A stretch of 64,000 bases of DNA from Colwellia marinimaniae (GCF_002207865.1 NZ_BDQM01000002.1:62001-126000), one strand, 5' to 3'. Positions 1 through 11,592 are shown, counted from the stretch's first letter. Numbers and translations are program-made. Notes: generated by a model from the letters alone, not told the origin.

Positions 1-247
1 AATATTCCCCTTTATCCGATTCTCAGCGTTAACACGTCGATAAATAACCCGTTATTCATAAACGTTTTACCTTGATAATCGAATAAATTGAAACATTGAT
101 AGTGTATATTGCTACTTAATCTTGTATATTTTGTTCTTAACAACCGTAGGTCGTTGTTTTTACTTATACATCAAGCACTCATTATCCAGAGTTCAGGTTA
201 GTTAAGCTGAACTTCTTTCTCCCACTGCTAGCTTGAAGAAGTTCATC

Positions 248-287
248 ATCGCAGTAAAAACTTTTCTTAAAGATATTGCGATTTTTT
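248..287 (+). terminator. Possible intrinsic terminator
   Basis: ATCGCA (248-253) pairs with TGCGAT (277-282), followed at once by five T. The loop is long (23 nt), so this is a weak candidate. It would end a + strand transcript coming from the left edge or a small RNA. Confidence 0.3.
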
Positions 288-545
288 AAGGGAAATGTGA
301 ATTTTAAACTCATGGAATGCTACCACGATAAAAATTAGGACTGGCTAATTACCTTGGTTACACTATCATATGGGGCTAATATTTCTGTAACAGATATAGA
401 TATAGATACTGAATGACTAGGTCATTACAACATACCTAGCTGGGTAGGTGTTTGCGCAATTGATGGTGTAAAAATTGATGTCGAGCATAGCGAAGAGCTG
501 ACTGAAAATTGATAAGGTTTTCTGGCTGTTAACCGCCATGATGCG

Positions 546-583
546 AGTAACACTAGCAATAAGCTATTATTGCCAGTGTTACT
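546..583. terminator. Long near-perfect hairpin after cysB
   Basis: AGTAACACT (546-554) pairs with AGTGTTACT (575-583); inside it GCAATAA pairs with TTATTGC around a GCTA loop, with one A/C mismatch between the two stems. It lies 8 nt past the cysB stop. No clear U tract follows on either strand, so it may stabilise or process the mRNA 3' end rather than act as a classical terminator. Confidence 0.5.
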
Positions 584-591
584 AAATCATC

Positions 592-1629
<1,038 letters not shown>

Positions 1630-1846
1630 TTAATCAATCATTTATTCCATAATAATTTATTGATTTTTGTAAATAAAAATTACCACTTCGGCTAAATTCA
1701 ACAAATAATATTTTCACTCCGCTAAACTGTCTGTTATAAATCCACTTTTTTCAGCAGTTTTTAAACTAAATATGCAACTAGCTCTATGCTAAACAAAACA
1801 TTTTTTGTAAACTGCTTAGTAGTTTATTTATTCAAGAGAATCTTAG

Positions 1847-2617
1847 ATGATTGCTATTATTGTTGGGTTAATTATCGCCTTAATTGTTTTTGTTGTGGTG
1901 GTAACCTCAATACAACAACATAAAGAAAAAATAGAAGCTGAAAAACGCATTAAAGTCGCCAAACAAAAAGCGATTATTGATGAAAATGAAGAGTTGATTT
2001 TCAATTTGGCAAACCTACCTAGTAACCCTACTATCGTCAAGATATTAAACCGCCGCAGCTTAAATGCCGCTAAAACGATGCAAGAACTTATGCCTGAAGT
2101 CAAAGGCATAAAAAAAAGAGCTCAAGAATTAAAGTCTCGATTAAAAGCATCGGAAGACCTAGCTGATAATCAGACTGACATGGACGATAGTTTTATCTTA
2201 CCCGATAATGAGCAGCAACTGGTTGGCATTTTACAGTGTATAAAAAAATTACGCGTTGTAATTAAATCGGAGCAAAGCAAAGGTGCTTTAGATGCACAGA
2301 CTTTTACGGCAGAAGATCAACGATTAGCGGCCATGCAACTAAAAATTAATATAGAAAGTTTAATTAAGCGTGGTAGCCAAGCTTTTAATAAAGAGATGCT
2401 TGGCTCTGCCAGACAATATTTTGAGAAAGCCTTACAAACTTTAATCAATAGCCCAGTTAAAAATGATTATGTTACCGCAAAGCATGCAGAAATTTCACAA
2501 AAATTAGAAGACATTACTGATGCCTTGAAACACACCAATGCTAAAGATGCGGCGAAGAAAGCAAAAAGTGAAGAAAGCGAATTAGATATTTTATTCCAAC
2601 CGAAGAAAAAGTGGTAA
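1847..2617 (+). CDS. Membrane-anchored coiled-coil protein, function unknown
   Basis: I do not recognise a named family. The 256-residue protein starts with one hydrophobic segment (residues 2-20, rich in I, V and L), followed by a basic stretch and a long charged helical region likely to form coiled coil (about 22-125). The C-terminal third (about 175-235) has paired helices reminiscent of a TPR-like fold, and the tail is Lys-rich. It is probably an inner-membrane protein with a cytoplasmic helical body. It is 59 bp upstream of the next gene on the same strand and may share its transcript. The start has a modest AGAG ribosome site. Confidence 0.75.
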   Translation: MIAIIVGLIIALIVFVVVVTSIQQHKEKIEAEKRIKVAKQKAIIDENEELIFNLANLPSNPTIVKILNRRSLNAAKTMQELMPEVKGIKKRAQELKSRLKASEDLADNQTDMDDSFILPDNEQQLVGILQCIKKLRVVIKSEQSKGALDAQTFTAEDQRLAAMQLKINIESLIKRGSQAFNKEMLGSARQYFEKALQTLINSPVKNDYVTAKHAEISQKLEDITDALKHTNAKDAAKKAKSEESELDILFQPKKKW

Positions 2618-2676
2618 ATTATTTATAAGCCAGCATATAGCTGGCTTATTTCTTACTATTCAAGACATAAATCCCC

Positions 2677-3045
2677 ATGGCAACAATCAACAGCATTAGC
2701 TTGCCGAGCTTTCTTCGACGCACGATGAAAGCATACATCTTAAAAGCTCATATAAGACAATTAGGCGGTGAACTAAGCCGTATTGGCCGCTCAAGGAATT
2801 GGCAACTAAAAGCTAATTTTAATCAATTACAAGCCATCGTTGAATTTATCGAGCAAGAGCATGAAGATAGTTGGCTGTGGCTTGCCAAGCTACTTAGAAA
2901 AGAATATAAATACTTAAGCCATGAAAACCTTTTACAGCTTGCTGCTCGACTGGACCAGGTTACTGTCACCGCTTTAATGGCACAAACAGACTGTACTTTG
3001 GCACAAGCAAGAAAAGTATTAGATGAATTAGAGCAACTAGATTAA
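2677..3045 (+). CDS. Small RRF-like (RRF_GI-type) protein
   Basis: A 122-residue basic protein. Its N terminus (NSISLPSFLRR, then LGGELSRIGRSRNWQL) resembles a small gammaproteobacterial family described as ribosome-recycling-factor-like; I recall this match from the motif and could not test it. It is much shorter than true RRF (about 185 residues) and its role is not established. The rest is predicted helical, ending with a short UBA-like helical stretch (LAQARKVLDELEQL). It probably forms a pair with the membrane protein upstream and ends at a bidirectional terminator shared with topA. Confidence 0.65.
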   Translation: MATINSISLPSFLRRTMKAYILKAHIRQLGGELSRIGRSRNWQLKANFNQLQAIVEFIEQEHEDSWLWLAKLLRKEYKYLSHENLLQLAARLDQVTVTALMAQTDCTLAQARKVLDELEQLD

Positions 3046-3075
3046 CGCACTGAACTGGACTTAAAATACAGATAA

Positions 3076-3105
3076 AAAAATAGATACCACTTGGTATCTA
3101 TTTTT
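3076..3105. terminator. Bidirectional terminator between RRF-like gene and topA
   Basis: AAAAATAGATACC (3076-3088) and GGTATCTATTTTT (3093-3105) form a 13-bp perfect stem around an ACTT loop, with A and T runs on both flanks. It serves both convergent genes. Confidence 0.85.
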
Positions 3106-3128
3106 GTCTTCAAACTAGAATAAATTCT

Positions 3129-5846
3129 CTAGGCTGATTTTGTATCTTCTTTCTTAGCTTTAGTTGCCGTTTTTTTAGCTGCTGGTTTTTTCGCAGCTTT
3201 CTTTTTCGCTACTTTCTTCTTAGGAATATCTTCGACCCATTTGCCGTCAATATACTTTGCGGTCCAGCCTGTTGCTTTGGGCTTGCCTTCATCAGTAGCA
3301 ATCTCGGTCATAACATACTGTTCTTTAGTTTTACGGCTATAACGTACTACCGATAAATTCCCTTCATTATCTTCTGCTGGTGCATCAGCTAAATAATAGA
3401 ATTTTTCTGAAATTCTATCTCTAAAGCGTTTTAGCTCAGCCACTTTCGGTGCTCTGGTTTCCCGAGAGCGAGGGAAAGTATGCGCGGCTAAAAAGATTCC
3501 CGCAGCGCCATCACGAAGGACAAAATGTGCATCAGACTTCTCACACTCTAGTTCAGGTAACTGTACCGGGTCTTCTTTAGGTGGCGCAGCTTCACCACTG
3601 GCTAATAATTTACGGGTATTTTTACATTCGCTATTGGTACAATCAAAATACTTGCCAAAACGACCCGACTTTAACTCCATCTCTGCTTCACAACGGTCAC
3701 ATTCCAAAATAGGACCATCATAGCCCTTAATTTTAAATGTCCCTTGCTCAACTTCAATGCCATCACAAATAGGGTTATTGCCACATACATGTAACTTTCT
3801 GGTTTCATCGATAAGATAGCTGTCCATTGCGGTATTACACTTTGTACAACGATGCATAGCTCTTAATGCTTCAGTTTCCTGATCTTCAGCTAGCACACTA
3901 ACCGCTTCTTCACCGGGCGTTAGGTTCATTGTTGTAGTGCAACGCTCTTTCGGTGGTAAGGCATAACCTGAGCAACCTAAAAACACCCCAGTAGAAGCCG
4001 TTCTAATACCCATTTTACGTTGACAGGTAGGGCAATCAATATCCGTTAATACTGGGTTATTATTTGGCATACCACCATCAGCAGACTCTAGATTAGCAAT
4101 GGCTAGCTTTTTACTGAAGTTTTTGTAAAAGTCATCAAGTACATCTTTCCAGTTGAGCTTACCTTCCGCTATACCATCAAGCTCTTGCTCCATATTGGCA
4201 GTAAAATCATAACTCATTAGTTTTTCGAAACTAATTGATAAACTATCGGAGACTATTTCACCCATTTTTTCAGCATAGAAGCGTTTTTTATCTAAACGTA
4301 CATAGCCTCTATCTTGTATGGTTGAGATAATAGACGCATACGTTGATGGCCTGCCAATTGAGCGTTTTTCTAATTCTTTAACCAGAGATGCTTCGCCAAA
4401 ACGAGCAATGGGTTTAGTAAAGTGCTGGCTTGCAGCTAAGTTATCTAATGTTAGTGTTTCGCCGACTTTCAAATCTGGTAAATGTTTATCATCACCTTTA
4501 CTTAATTGTGGGTGAACTTTGGTCCAACCATCAAACTGCATAACCCGACCTTTGGCCTTCAAATCAAAGCTAGCGGCACTTATGGTTAGTGTACTAACAG
4601 CGTAGCGCGCTGCTGTCATTTGACAGGCAACAAATTGGCGCCAAATCAGCTCGTATAGTTTTTTAGCATCTGCATCAACACCTTCAATGAAAGCACCAAC
4701 TAGTTTTACATTAGAGGGACGAATAGCTTCATGCGCCTCTTGAGCGCCAGATTTTGAGCCATACACCTTAGCTTTATCCGGTAAATAATTATCACCAAAA
4801 TTATCACTAATATAGCTACGACACATTTCTACTGCGTCTTTACTTAAATTAGTTGAATCAGTACGCATATAAGTAATATGCCCCGCTTCATACAAACGTT
4901 GCGCTAAGCCCATGGTACGCTTTACGCCATAACCTAACTTAGTACTTGCTGCTTGCTGTAGTGTGGAGGTGATAAATGGTGCCGACGGCGTACTTTTAGA
5001 CGGTTTATCTTCTCGCTTACTTACCGCATAGTCGGCGCTGTTAAGTATCGCTAGAGCCTTATCAGTATCCGCTTTATTGGTTGGTTTAAATGCTTTGCCA
5101 TTTTCATGAGTAACATCTAACGCTAATGCTTCGCCAGTGCTGGCATGAGTATCAGCAGCTATTTCCCAAAACTCTTTGGGATCAAACGCTTTAATTTCAC
5201 GTTCACGCTCAACCACGAGTTTCACCGCGACCGATTGAACTCGCCCAGCTGATAGGCCACGAGCAACTTTTTTCCATAGCAGCGGGCTAACCATAAAGCC
5301 AACCACGCGATCTAAAAATCGTCGAGCTTGTTGGGCATTAACACCCGGCATACTCAATTCACCGGGAGTTGAGAACGCCTGTTGAATTGAGCTTTCGGTT
5401 ATTTCATTAAAAACAACACGACGAAATTTTTTCTCATCGCCACCTATAATCTCTTTCAAATGCCAAGCAATCGCCTCTCCCTCGCGATCCAAATCGGTCG
5501 CGAGATAGATAATGTCAGCTTTTTCTGCCAGTTTTTGCAGTTCACTAACAACTTTCTCTTTTCCTGGCAGTATCTGATAATTTGCCGCCCAGTTATTCTC
5601 TGGATCAATACCCATACGATTAACCAGCGCTTGTTTATCACGCTTAGCTTTGTATTTAGCTTTTGCTTCGGGCGCCATCTTGCGCACTTCAGCCGGAGAC
5701 TTAGCAGCAACTTTTTTACCTGTACTACTGTGTGGCAGATCACGGACATGACCAACACTCGACTTTACAATAAAGTCTTTACCTAAATATTTATTAATTG
5801 TTTTCGCTTTGGCTGGCGACTCGACAATAACCAGTGATTTTGCCAT
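3129..5846 (-). CDS. topA: DNA topoisomerase I
   Basis: Type IA topoisomerase that relaxes negative supercoils. The Toprim domain is N-terminal (begins [17 protein letters not shown], acidic triad in [12 protein letters not shown]). The catalytic Tyr is in [10 protein letters not shown] near residue 325. Three Cys-rich zinc-ribbon units follow (from about residue 608: [25 protein letters not shown]). The C terminus is a Lys/Ala-rich tail, typical for nonspecific DNA contact. At 905 residues it is slightly longer than the E. coli protein (865). Transcribed toward cysB. Identification is certain. Confidence 0.98.
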   Translation of the reverse strand: MAKSLVIVESPAKAKTINKYLGKDFIVKSSVGHVRDLPHSSTGKKVAAKSPAEVRKMAPEAKAKYKAKRDKQALVNRMGIDPENNWAANYQILPGKEKVVSELQKLAEKADIIYLATDLDREGEAIAWHLKEIIGGDEKKFRRVVFNEITESSIQQAFSTPGELSMPGVNAQQARRFLDRVVGFMVSPLLWKKVARGLSAGRVQSVAVKLVVEREREIKAFDPKEFWEIAADTHASTGEALALDVTHENGKAFKPTNKADTDKALAILNSADYAVSKREDKPSKSTPSAPFITSTLQQAASTKLGYGVKRTMGLAQRLYEAGHITYMRTDSTNLSKDAVEMCRSYISDNFGDNYLPDKAKVYGSKSGAQEAHEAIRPSNVKLVGAFIEGVDADAKKLYELIWRQFVACQMTAARYAVSTLTISAASFDLKAKGRVMQFDGWTKVHPQLSKGDDKHLPDLKVGETLTLDNLAASQHFTKPIARFGEASLVKELEKRSIGRPSTYASIISTIQDRGYVRLDKKRFYAEKMGEIVSDSLSISFEKLMSYDFTANMEQELDGIAEGKLNWKDVLDDFYKNFSKKLAIANLESADGGMPNNNPVLTDIDCPTCQRKMGIRTASTGVFLGCSGYALPPKERCTTTMNLTPGEEAVSVLAEDQETEALRAMHRCTKCNTAMDSYLIDETRKLHVCGNNPICDGIEVEQGTFKIKGYDGPILECDRCEAEMELKSGRFGKYFDCTNSECKNTRKLLASGEAAPPKEDPVQLPELECEKSDAHFVLRDGAAGIFLAAHTFPRSRETRAPKVAELKRFRDRISEKFYYLADAPAEDNEGNLSVVRYSRKTKEQYVMTEIATDEGKPKATGWTAKYIDGKWVEDIPKKKVAKKKAAKKPAAKKTATKAKKEDTKSA

Positions 5847-6262
5847 AAAAATTTATAATCCTTCGAAAAAGGCAAATTATTTTTGCCTTTTTATTCAAAC
5901 GCTAATTTAGTTAACAAAGTGCGAGCGTACTTGTTATGACCTTGCTAGCGATAAAAAAAACATCTTATTTAAAAATTATTCTCTGCATAACTATCTATAG
6001 GTATATCTATAAATATGCAAACTGACAAGTAATTATTTTCTTATCAGGGAATGCTATTCACCCACATAGGGGTTTTAGCTATAATAGGCATTTATTGATA
6101 ACACTGTGCGCTAAGGCACACCTTGCCTATTTTTAGCGGCAATCATAATAGACTTTACAATAAAACATAAGAGCATATTGTTAAAAAATTTAATTTATGA
6201 ACGTATTAAGGGTCACCTGCATCAACTGATGATCCAAGTAAACAATCAAACAGAGACTTCAA
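5847..6262. other. Divergent promoter region topA / ureohydrolase
   Basis: A 416-bp AT-rich gap between divergent genes. A TATAAT-like hexamer lies at about 6079-6084 (in TTTAGCTATAATAGG) and could serve the ureohydrolase gene, with a long leader. The leader has small hairpins (GTGC/GCAC near 6107-6120, TTGCC/GGCAA near 6122-6141). I see no open reading frame of note. Confidence 0.45.
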
Positions 6263-7369
6263 ATGACAACTATTACATCGGAATTTTATCACAAACTTAG
6301 CAATTGTTTGTGTCCTCCGGGCAACGGCGTATTTACCGTAAATACCGCTAAAGAGCGTAAGGAGCAATTACATCAAACTATTTTCGGACAAGCGGTTGGT
6401 GTTGATGATTTATGGAAAGCATCGTTAAATAAGCTGCCAGACGCATCTAAAGCGATTATTTTAGGTATAGCGTCCGATTGTGGTGGCGGTATTTTACGTG
6501 GCGCTAATTGGGGGCCGTTATTTTTACGTGCTAATTTACTAGAGAACTACCCCGAATTGACCGCTTTTGACATGGGTGATATTCGTGTTATTCCACATTT
6601 ACTTGCTGACAAATATTTAAATGAAGCAACAATAGCTAATTGTCGCAAAGCACTTTATCAAGATGAACACAGCAAATATGCTGTTAGCCCATTAACTATT
6701 ACTGAAGATGTTTTACATGACTTTTATGCACAATTCCCTGAAAAAGGTATTTTTGGTATTGGTGGTGATCACAGTGTAAGTTATCCGTTAACCAAAGCCT
6801 ACTTACAAGCGAAGAAGCAGCAAGGTAAACGAGCTGCCATTATCCACTTTGACGCCCATACCGATTTATTGGTAGAACGTTTAGGCATTGATTTATGTTT
6901 CGGCTCTTGGTGTACCCATATTTTAGATGACTTGCATGAAAAACATCACCTTATTCAAATTGGCATTCGCTCGAGTGGTAGACCGCAAAGTCACTGGGAA
7001 GAGACTTTTGGCGTAAGACAGCATTGGGCAAAAGACATTAAAGCCCAAGGTATTAGTAAAACCATAGATAATATTCTTAACCAACTTAAAGATGAAAATA
7101 TTGACGAGCTTTATGTAAGCTTTGATATTGATGCCATTGATGAAAGCTATGCTAGTGCCACCGGCACGCCAGAGCCCGATGGTTTAATGCCAAGTGAAGC
7201 CATGGATATATTGCGTGCGTTAGCGGCTAAATACCCGATAACAGGCGCTGATATGATGGAGATAGCTCCTTTTACTGATAGCTCTGGGCAAGGACTAGCT
7301 GGACAAGAGAAAACGTTAAAAGTAGGTGCTGAGATTTCAGCCTTTTTACTGGCAGAGATGGCTAAATAG
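6263..7369 (+). CDS. Arginase/agmatinase-family ureohydrolase
   Basis: Binuclear manganese hydrolase of the ureohydrolase superfamily (arginase, agmatinase, formimidoylglutamase). The metal-binding motifs are complete: GGDHS (about residues 167-171), HFDAHTD (about 195-201) and SFDIDAID (about 286-293), followed by the family GTPEPDG loop. At 368 residues it is longer than typical agmatinase (about 305) because of an N-terminal extension of some 70 residues. The substrate cannot be read from the sequence; neighbours give no clue. It stands alone and ends at a strong terminator. Confidence 0.88.
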   Translation: MTTITSEFYHKLSNCLCPPGNGVFTVNTAKERKEQLHQTIFGQAVGVDDLWKASLNKLPDASKAIILGIASDCGGGILRGANWGPLFLRANLLENYPELTAFDMGDIRVIPHLLADKYLNEATIANCRKALYQDEHSKYAVSPLTITEDVLHDFYAQFPEKGIFGIGGDHSVSYPLTKAYLQAKKQQGKRAAIIHFDAHTDLLVERLGIDLCFGSWCTHILDDLHEKHHLIQIGIRSSGRPQSHWEETFGVRQHWAKDIKAQGISKTIDNILNQLKDENIDELYVSFDIDAIDESYASATGTPEPDGLMPSEAMDILRALAAKYPITGADMMEIAPFTDSSGQGLAGQEKTLKVGAEISAFLLAEMAK

Positions 7370-7393
7370 CTTTATTTTAAGATTATCAGATCA

Positions 7394-7419
7394 AAAAAGG
7401 CTCCTGATGGAGCCTTTTT
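7394..7419. terminator. Bidirectional terminator
   Basis: AAAAAGGCTCC and GGAGCCTTTTT pair perfectly (11 bp) around a TGAT loop, between the convergent ureohydrolase gene and the Ig-repeat lipoprotein gene. Confidence 0.9.
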
Positions 7420-7439
7420 AAAGAAGTAATCTCCCTTAA

Positions 7440-9776
7440 TTAAAGCGGATCTTGGCTTACATTATCACTACAGACATTTGATAGGCCAAACGGCCCTCTA
7501 TGCCCAAGACCTTGATGAGGAGGTGATATTTTTTCATTTGTTACATGTGCAGCCAGTACGGGTAGGGTGAAAATAGTTTGAGTTGCGCTTTCACTGCCCG
7601 TCACTTTACCTGAAACAACAAGTTTAACATCTAACCAATGAGCATAACTTTGTGGGTAAATTATTCTTATAACGGAGCGACCGTCGGTGTCAGTGATAAA
7701 TGAACCACTTACTGACACTATATTCTTGGGAGTCAGTTGACCATCTTTATTAAAGTCTTCGCTAGCATCTGTACCAACACCATCTAAAATACCATTAAAG
7801 TTAGCATCCTCATTACCACACTTAGTCGTTGCAAGCAATATGGTAGGCTTTGATTGAGAGCCAGCACCGGCTGTAGCCCAGACAACAAAGTCGTCACCAT
7901 CATAAGTTGGCATCCAAAAACCTTTATAATAACTTTGTGGAATAGCAGACACTGTCAGTTCAACATTCTCAACGGCATTGGATTCCGCATCAATAACAAA
8001 AATTGAATATTCTTTAACGTAATCAGTAGTACCTAGCTCTTCAACTTGATTACCTGTACCTAACGATATGAATAATTCACGATCAGAAACGGTTAAGGTT
8101 ACCGTATCTTTAATGTCTGAGTTATCTTCAACACTAGCAGTTATAGCAACAGCGTCTTTGGCTGAGGTACTATTAGAGGTGTAAATAGTTGAAGCGCTAC
8201 CACTACTATTAGTTACTGCTGTTGCTGGAAAAATAGAACCTCCGCTTATATCCTCTAAAACAAACTGAATTCTTTTATTTTTAACGCGGTTACCGTCAGC
8301 ATCTTTAACCACCACGGATATGGTGGATTTTTGTTCATCAGGACCAATAGAGTTAGGTGATGCCTGCGCATTAATAGTAGCTGCGGTATCGGCAAAAAAT
8401 TCAAATTCAAGCTGATTGGTTAACTCAATAGCGTTACCATCAACAGTATCCGAGCCAACAAATGTAATTATTGCTTGACCGGCGTCAGTAGATTTTAAAT
8501 ATACAGTCACCTTACCATCGATAGTTTCGGTTTTGGCATCCCCTGTTATAGGGGTCCCGCTGATATCCGTAAATACACCTCGAGTAGTGGTAAAGGTTAC
8601 ATCGGTACCATTAGCTACTGGGGCACCATCTCTTTGCCAAGTTAGCGTTAGCGAGGCAGTTTGTATTAAAGAAACATCAGGAACAATAGGCGTATTTGCA
8701 GGATTAACCGTGTTAACGCCATTACTAAAACTAGTGAACAAGAACGAATCCGCTTGCACTGAAACATCTTGACTGGCCGAGGTACCAAGAGCAGTAACAA
8801 TTATTGTGTTAGTGCCACCCGTAGTACCGGTTACCTTTACCGTAGCCTGTCCTTCTGAGTCTGTAGTTACACTTGATGGAATAGTTATTCCATCAACGTT
8901 ACTTGCAGATACCGCTACAACGGTTTGAGCAACACCATTACCATCAGAGTCTAAAACATTAACTATGAAACTAGCTTCATCATTTAGCGCTAAAGAGGCA
9001 GAGCCAGTTAAAGTCAAGGTAGTACCAACAACTTCAATTGCTAGTGAGTCAGTAATATCACCACTGGTTACTGTTACTATGATAACTCTATTACTCGGGT
9101 CAATTTGAGTTGATAGTTTCTTAGTCACTTTACCATCAGGCCCCGTTTTATTAGAACTGTCACCGCTTTCATCAAGTATATTTCCAAGTTCGCCTGAATC
9201 TGGTGAAAATTGAATAGTTACGCCTTCGAGCAAATTATTATTTTCATCTTTAGCAATGGCGAATAACTCTATCGATTGAGCGCCACTTGAAGCGAGTTGT
9301 TGTGAGCTAGCAAATAAACTAATAGAAGCGGCCACTGGCTCGCCGACAATAACTTTTACGCCATCCCCTTTGCTATCAAAGCTAATATCATCTGACACAC
9401 TTCCATAGGAAGCAATAACACTCACCGAGCCTTTCATATCGGTAACTTTCACATTGATACTTGCATTACCATTAGCATCCGTTGTTGCAGTGCCTGCAAC
9501 GGGATCAAAGGTGGCTGAGCCTTCGACAGCAAAGGTAAAGGTAACCGTTTTATTAGCCACTGCACTGCCATTATCAAGAACAGTTGCAGTAATAGTTATG
9601 TGGTTTGCTGCTGATAAATCACCATCGGATTTTGTAACCGTTAAGGTTACGGCATCAGTTGTATCACCATCGCCATCACTCCCTCCGGTTAGATCACCAT
9701 CACCATCACCACAGGCAACTAAAGTCATTAACGACATCAGTAACATGGTAAAACTTAAACGTCGAAGTAACTGCAT
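7440..9776 (-). CDS. Ig-like-repeat (Big-type) lipoprotein
   Basis: A 778-residue secreted protein. It has a lipoprotein signal with lipobox LVAC (Cys22), then an acidic Gly/Asp linker (GDGDGD repeats). The body is a string of about five or six bacterial Ig-like (Big_1, invasin/intimin-type) units marked by recurring phrases such as VTFTF, DANGNASINVKVT, DSEGQATVKVTG and NSSGSASTIYTS. Such proteins usually sit on the outer membrane and act in adhesion or as structural stalks; function here is inferred. The C terminus lacks an obvious enzymatic or passenger domain. Monocistronic, convergent with the ureohydrolase gene. Confidence 0.85.
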   Translation of the reverse strand: MQLLRRLSFTMLLMSLMTLVACGDGDGDLTGGSDGDGDTTDAVTLTVTKSDGDLSAANHITITATVLDNGSAVANKTVTFTFAVEGSATFDPVAGTATTDANGNASINVKVTDMKGSVSVIASYGSVSDDISFDSKGDGVKVIVGEPVAASISLFASSQQLASSGAQSIELFAIAKDENNNLLEGVTIQFSPDSGELGNILDESGDSSNKTGPDGKVTKKLSTQIDPSNRVIIVTVTSGDITDSLAIEVVGTTLTLTGSASLALNDEASFIVNVLDSDGNGVAQTVVAVSASNVDGITIPSSVTTDSEGQATVKVTGTTGGTNTIIVTALGTSASQDVSVQADSFLFTSFSNGVNTVNPANTPIVPDVSLIQTASLTLTWQRDGAPVANGTDVTFTTTRGVFTDISGTPITGDAKTETIDGKVTVYLKSTDAGQAIITFVGSDTVDGNAIELTNQLEFEFFADTAATINAQASPNSIGPDEQKSTISVVVKDADGNRVKNKRIQFVLEDISGGSIFPATAVTNSSGSASTIYTSNSTSAKDAVAITASVEDNSDIKDTVTLTVSDRELFISLGTGNQVEELGTTDYVKEYSIFVIDAESNAVENVELTVSAIPQSYYKGFWMPTYDGDDFVVWATAGAGSQSKPTILLATTKCGNEDANFNGILDGVGTDASEDFNKDGQLTPKNIVSVSGSFITDTDGRSVIRIIYPQSYAHWLDVKLVVSGKVTGSESATQTIFTLPVLAAHVTNEKISPPHQGLGHRGPFGLSNVCSDNVSQDPL

Positions 9777-10041
9777 AAAGCTTCCCTAAATTTATTTTTA
9801 ATTTTACATACTTTAACCATATTAACTTATAAATCACAAAAAGGTACTTGTTCTTAAAAAAAAGTTACATTCCTATAATGAGTTAACCATTATTTACTTA
9901 TTGCCACTTTCGCAACATAGATAATAAAGTAGTTTTTAATCCCTTCAATAATTGCTAGTCTAAGCCTTTAAAATTTCACTCGTAATAGATATTTAATTAT
10001 TACCACTTAAATTACAACCTAGCTGAAGTAACATAGACACT

Positions 10042-11385
10042 ATGACCATTGAACAAACAACTTCCCCTGCCCTCAAAAAATCCAATTTAACTAGCCGTAT
10101 TGTTATCGGTATGGTTGCCGGTATTTTATTAGGAACATTCTTACAGTGGCTGATGCCAAATGGCTCTGACAAAATCATCAACCTTTATTTCTTTGATTTA
10201 TCTCTGAAAGGTTTTCTCGTTGATGGTGTTTTAGAGGTCATAGGGCAAATATTTATGTCCAGTTTGCGTATGTTAGTTGTGCCTCTGGTTTTTGTCTCTC
10301 TGGTGTGCGGGGTTTGCTCATTAAAAGATATCAGTAAACTTGGCAGAATTGGTGGTAAAGCCATTGGTTTATATCTCGCTACTACCGCCATCGCTATTAG
10401 CTTTGCTATTTTTGTTGCCTTACTTATTGCTCCGGGAGAAGGCGTAAATATGGTAGCGAATAGCAGTTTTACTAGTAAAGAAGCACCTTCTTTAGCGCAA
10501 GTTATTATTCAAATGTTCCCCACCAACCCTTTTGCTTCCTTTGCCGAAGGTAATATGCTGCAGATAATTGTTTTTGCCTTACTCTTTGGTATTGCCATTG
10601 CACTGTCAGGAAAAGCCGGTGACCGCATTGCTGCATTATTTGACGATTTAAGTGTCGTAATTATGCGCTTAGTCTCTATCTTAATGAATATTGCTCCTTA
10701 TGGCGTCTTTGCACTATTAGCAACCTTATTTACTTCAGTATCACTCGATACCTTTGGTAACTTAATAAAATACTTCTTTGTGGTCTTCTTTGTCTTATTG
10801 ATCCATGCTTTAGTCACTTACCCTATCATTCTAAAATTATTAACCGGTTTAAACCCGTTGATATTTTTAAAAAAAATGCGTGATACCGCTATTTTTGCTT
10901 TTTCGACGGCCAGCTCTAACGCCACCATCCCAGTTACCTTAGAAACCGCAACGAAGAAGATGGGCGTTAAGAACTCTATAGCGTCATTTACCGTACCACT
11001 AGGCGCCACCATTAATATGGACGGCACAGCCATTATGCAAGGTGTCGCCACGGTATTTATTGCGCAAGTCTTTGCTCAGGATTTAACCTTGGCTGACTAC
11101 TTAACCGTTGTTCTTACCGCGACTTTAGCCTCAATTGGCACGGCAGGTGTTCCCGGTGTTGGTTTGATTATGCTAGCCATGGTATTAGAACAAGTAGGTT
11201 TACCGGTGGAAGGTATTGCGCTAATTATAGGTGTTGACCGTTTACTTGATATGACTCGTACTGCCGTCAATGTTACTGGCGACAGCATGGTAAGTGTGGT
11301 GATTGCTAAGAGTGAAGGTCAGTTTGACCATGAAATGTATTTAGATGCCAAAGCCGGTCAAAACATTGACGATGGTAGACTTTAA
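10042..11385 (+). CDS. Dicarboxylate/amino acid:cation symporter (DAACS family)
   Basis: Inner-membrane secondary transporter of the GltP/DctA/SstT superfamily, using Na+ or H+ to import glutamate, aspartate or C4-dicarboxylates. The family marks are the serine-rich hairpin FSTASSNATIPVTLE (about residues 286-300) and TINMDGTAIMQG (about 318-329), plus the C-terminal GVDRLLDMTRTAVNVTGD motif carrying the substrate-contact Asp and Arg. It has about eight membrane segments in 447 residues. The exact substrate is not resolved. A terminator follows. Confidence 0.93.
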   Translation: MTIEQTTSPALKKSNLTSRIVIGMVAGILLGTFLQWLMPNGSDKIINLYFFDLSLKGFLVDGVLEVIGQIFMSSLRMLVVPLVFVSLVCGVCSLKDISKLGRIGGKAIGLYLATTAIAISFAIFVALLIAPGEGVNMVANSSFTSKEAPSLAQVIIQMFPTNPFASFAEGNMLQIIVFALLFGIAIALSGKAGDRIAALFDDLSVVIMRLVSILMNIAPYGVFALLATLFTSVSLDTFGNLIKYFFVVFFVLLIHALVTYPIILKLLTGLNPLIFLKKMRDTAIFAFSTASSNATIPVTLETATKKMGVKNSIASFTVPLGATINMDGTAIMQGVATVFIAQVFAQDLTLADYLTVVLTATLASIGTAGVPGVGLIMLAMVLEQVGLPVEGIALIIGVDRLLDMTRTAVNVTGDSMVSVVIAKSEGQFDHEMYLDAKAGQNIDDGRL

Positions 11386-11470
11386 ACACGTAAAAGATAA
11401 CTAACAACTCGTTTAACTATAAGGTAAATATAGCTACCGAGTCGTTTTATAACTGGCGACTAGTCAACAA

Positions 11471-11505
11471 AAAAGCCTTACTGGGTAAACTCAGCAAGGC
11501 TTTTC
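11471..11505 (+). terminator. Terminator after symporter gene
   Basis: AAAAGCCTT (11471-11479) pairs with AAGGCTTTT (11496-11504), with T-rich sequence after it. It may also serve sohB from the other side. Confidence 0.75.
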
Positions 11506-11592
11506 TTTATCTTATCGACGGCTAAACGCAATGTAGCTCAACCACGTTCACCCGCCAGTGATTTGAGTGGAGGCTACTTACTGAGTGACTGA

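Larger units (their letters stand above)
1..591. other. Left-end non-coding stretch with several hairpins
   Basis: No convincing gene. Positions 139-161 form a short hairpin (AACAAC/GTTGTT) followed by T residues. Positions 191-212 (GTTCAG/CTGAAC) and 208-245 (TGAACTTCTT/AAGAAGTTCA) are two hairpins that share bases and so exclude each other. Positions 248-287 pair ATCGCA with TGCGAT followed by a T run and look like a weak terminator. Around 350-512 the + strand reads as a broken coding frame with an internal TGA. The stretch could be the 3' end of a transcript from outside the window, a small RNA, or decayed DNA. Confidence 0.4.

Noticed and set aside
1843..2109. Minus-strand open frame of 88 residues
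   Set aside because: It is the antisense shadow of the membrane coiled-coil gene.
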